Source: Methanoplanus limicola DSM 2279 (GTDB lineage Archaea > Halobacteriota > Methanomicrobia > Methanomicrobiales > Methanomicrobiaceae). Taken from it: a DNA stretch of 64,000 bases. A program made the translations under genes and the position numbers. Position 1 is the first letter of the stretch; the number at the start of each line of letters is the position of its first letter. The notes beneath the pieces are model-generated. The model saw only the letters and a list, made by a program, of their open reading frames with translations, made no database searches and was not told where the DNA came from. Below are positions 63,291 to 64,000 of this stretch, one piece after another. The stretch lies in the NCBI RefSeq assembly GCF_000243255.1, contig NZ_CM001436.1, forward strand, positions 1,886,957 through 1,950,956. The letters run 5' to 3'.

Positions 63291-64000
63291 ATGGACAATA
63301 TTATCAGGATAAGGGGTAAGTGGAATATTAAAAATTCCGGGTGTTATGATACTGACAGGGATTTCCCCGGACTTTTAACCATTAAGCCGTATTATCATGC
63401 TCTGCTTGAATGCAGTCTTTCCCGTCAGGGAAGTGATGAAAATGATGCAGTCTTATGGAATGTTTTTCCTGAAGAAAGTGATCACTGTGTCATTAACAGA
63501 ATCCCGCTTATTTCAGGAAGAGGGGTTAGTGGTACTGAGATAACGCTGTTAAATAACAGGATGGTTCACAGGGATAGGATGAACCCGGTTTTAGGTCCTG
63601 AAACTGATGACAATGAGATACTTTTTCTTCCGGAAATTGTGATTGACGGATATAATTTCAGTAGCTACGATGAGGTGAGGTTCTGCCGGGTTCTGACTCT
63701 TCCTGATGATTTTGTTAACTGGATTGGTTTTGAGCATATTTCCGGGGAGATTAATAAAAAAGGTGGTCTGATAATTTATTCTTCCGGGAACTGCACCTTA
63801 AAAATCTGTACAGATGAAAATGATCCGGACCTGATTTTACTTGCTGAATATCCTGAGGAGAAGAGATTAAGAGATATTATCTCTGATCTTCAGGTGATCC
63901 AGAATATTCTCACATTCTTTTGGGGTAAACCGTCTTTCTTCATCTCCATTACAGGGGAGCATGAAAAAAATCCTCTGCTATCTGATTATTACGGTGAAAA
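63291..64000 (+). CDS. N-terminal part of an ApeA-like (antiphage HEPN) protein, truncated by window end
   Basis: An open frame from ATG 63291 runs off the window, 236 complete codons. The N-terminus begins IIRIRGKWNIKNSGCYDTDRD and PGLLTIKPYYHALLECSL. Further on come GTEITLLNNRM, FSSYDEVRFCRVLTLPDDFV and NWIGFEH. This layout, small beta-rich domain, then sYDEvrF..l..L..W, resembles the ApeA N-terminal domain, whose full proteins carry a C-terminal HEPN nuclease used in abortive phage defence. The HEPN domain (RxxxxH motif) would be beyond the window. The match is from memory of the pattern, hence moderate. Confidence 0.6.
   Translation, partial: MDNIIRIRGKWNIKNSGCYDTDRDFPGLLTIKPYYHALLECSLSRQGSDENDAVLWNVFPEESDHCVINRIPLISGRGVSGTEITLLNNRMVHRDRMNPVLGPETDDNEILFLPEIVIDGYNFSSYDEVRFCRVLTLPDDFVNWIGFEHISGEINKKGGLIIYSSGNCTLKICTDENDPDLILLAEYPEEKRLRDIISDLQVIQNILTFFWGKPSFFISITGEHEKNPLLSDYYGE

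Overview
The window is archaeal chromosome, about 40% G+C, from a methanogen that is most probably in the Methanomicrobiales (Methanoplanus or a close relative; this is inference). The pointers are a methanogenesis marker 8 gene, the methanogen-typical families DUF2111 and DUF2551, a giant DUF3821-type S-layer protein, a transcription factor E gene, an archaeal Lsm protein, CDC48, AglJ and a two-subunit pyruvate carboxylase. No transposase, integrase, rRNA or CRISPR array is visible.

Layout. 1-1.7 kb: 3' end of TFE, an HD phosphohydrolase, an ACT-domain regulator and tRNA-Leu(GAG). 2.4-4.7 kb: a CPBP membrane protease and a three-gene operon (winged-helix regulator, YwgA/Panacea-like protein, MazF/PemK toxin). 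4.9-12 kb: a secreted dockerin protein and a 2145-residue S-layer-like protein with three internal repeats. 12.2-21.7 kb: a 15-bp tandem repeat, a small basic protein, a PBP4-like S13 peptidase, a PAS/GAF sensor, HAD phosphatase, marker 8, a DUF1624 membrane protein, adenine deaminase and a lipoprotein. 22-27.9 kb: a ParA-type ATPase, a 1305-residue soluble chemoreceptor and CheR, which look like an archaeal system for placing cytoplasmic chemoreceptor clusters. 28-30.7 kb: small membrane, secreted and winged-helix proteins of unknown role. 30.8-37.7 kb: a RecJ-like DHH protein, then a tight operon of nucleotide kinase-like, TIM-barrel, RNase Z, MgtE-like and PhoU/TrkA_C genes. 37.8-50.6 kb: housekeeping genes (radical SAM activase, aroD, cdc48-hsp20, fbp, Lsm plus a TFE-beta-like gene, pilin-like, DUF99, aglJ, aldolase, endonuclease III-like, thioredoxin, secD/secF). 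50.8-61.5 kb: DUF2551, archease-rtcB, then a biotin block: birA, the ECF biotin importer (bioY, two ATPases, T subunit) behind a clear BirA operator, and the biotin enzyme pycB-pycA. The window ends with an orphan betaine-binding protein and the start of a gene resembling the ApeA antiphage family.

Two themes deserve attention. First, the ParA/chemoreceptor/CheR locus. Second, at least two genes (RNase Z and the ParA) and perhaps a third (the PAS sensor) have no ATG, GTG or TTG where the conserved N-terminus begins; each has a Shine-Dalgarno sequence before an AUA, AUU or AUC codon, and RNase Z even shows an ATAG start/stop overlap that copies the usual ATGA.
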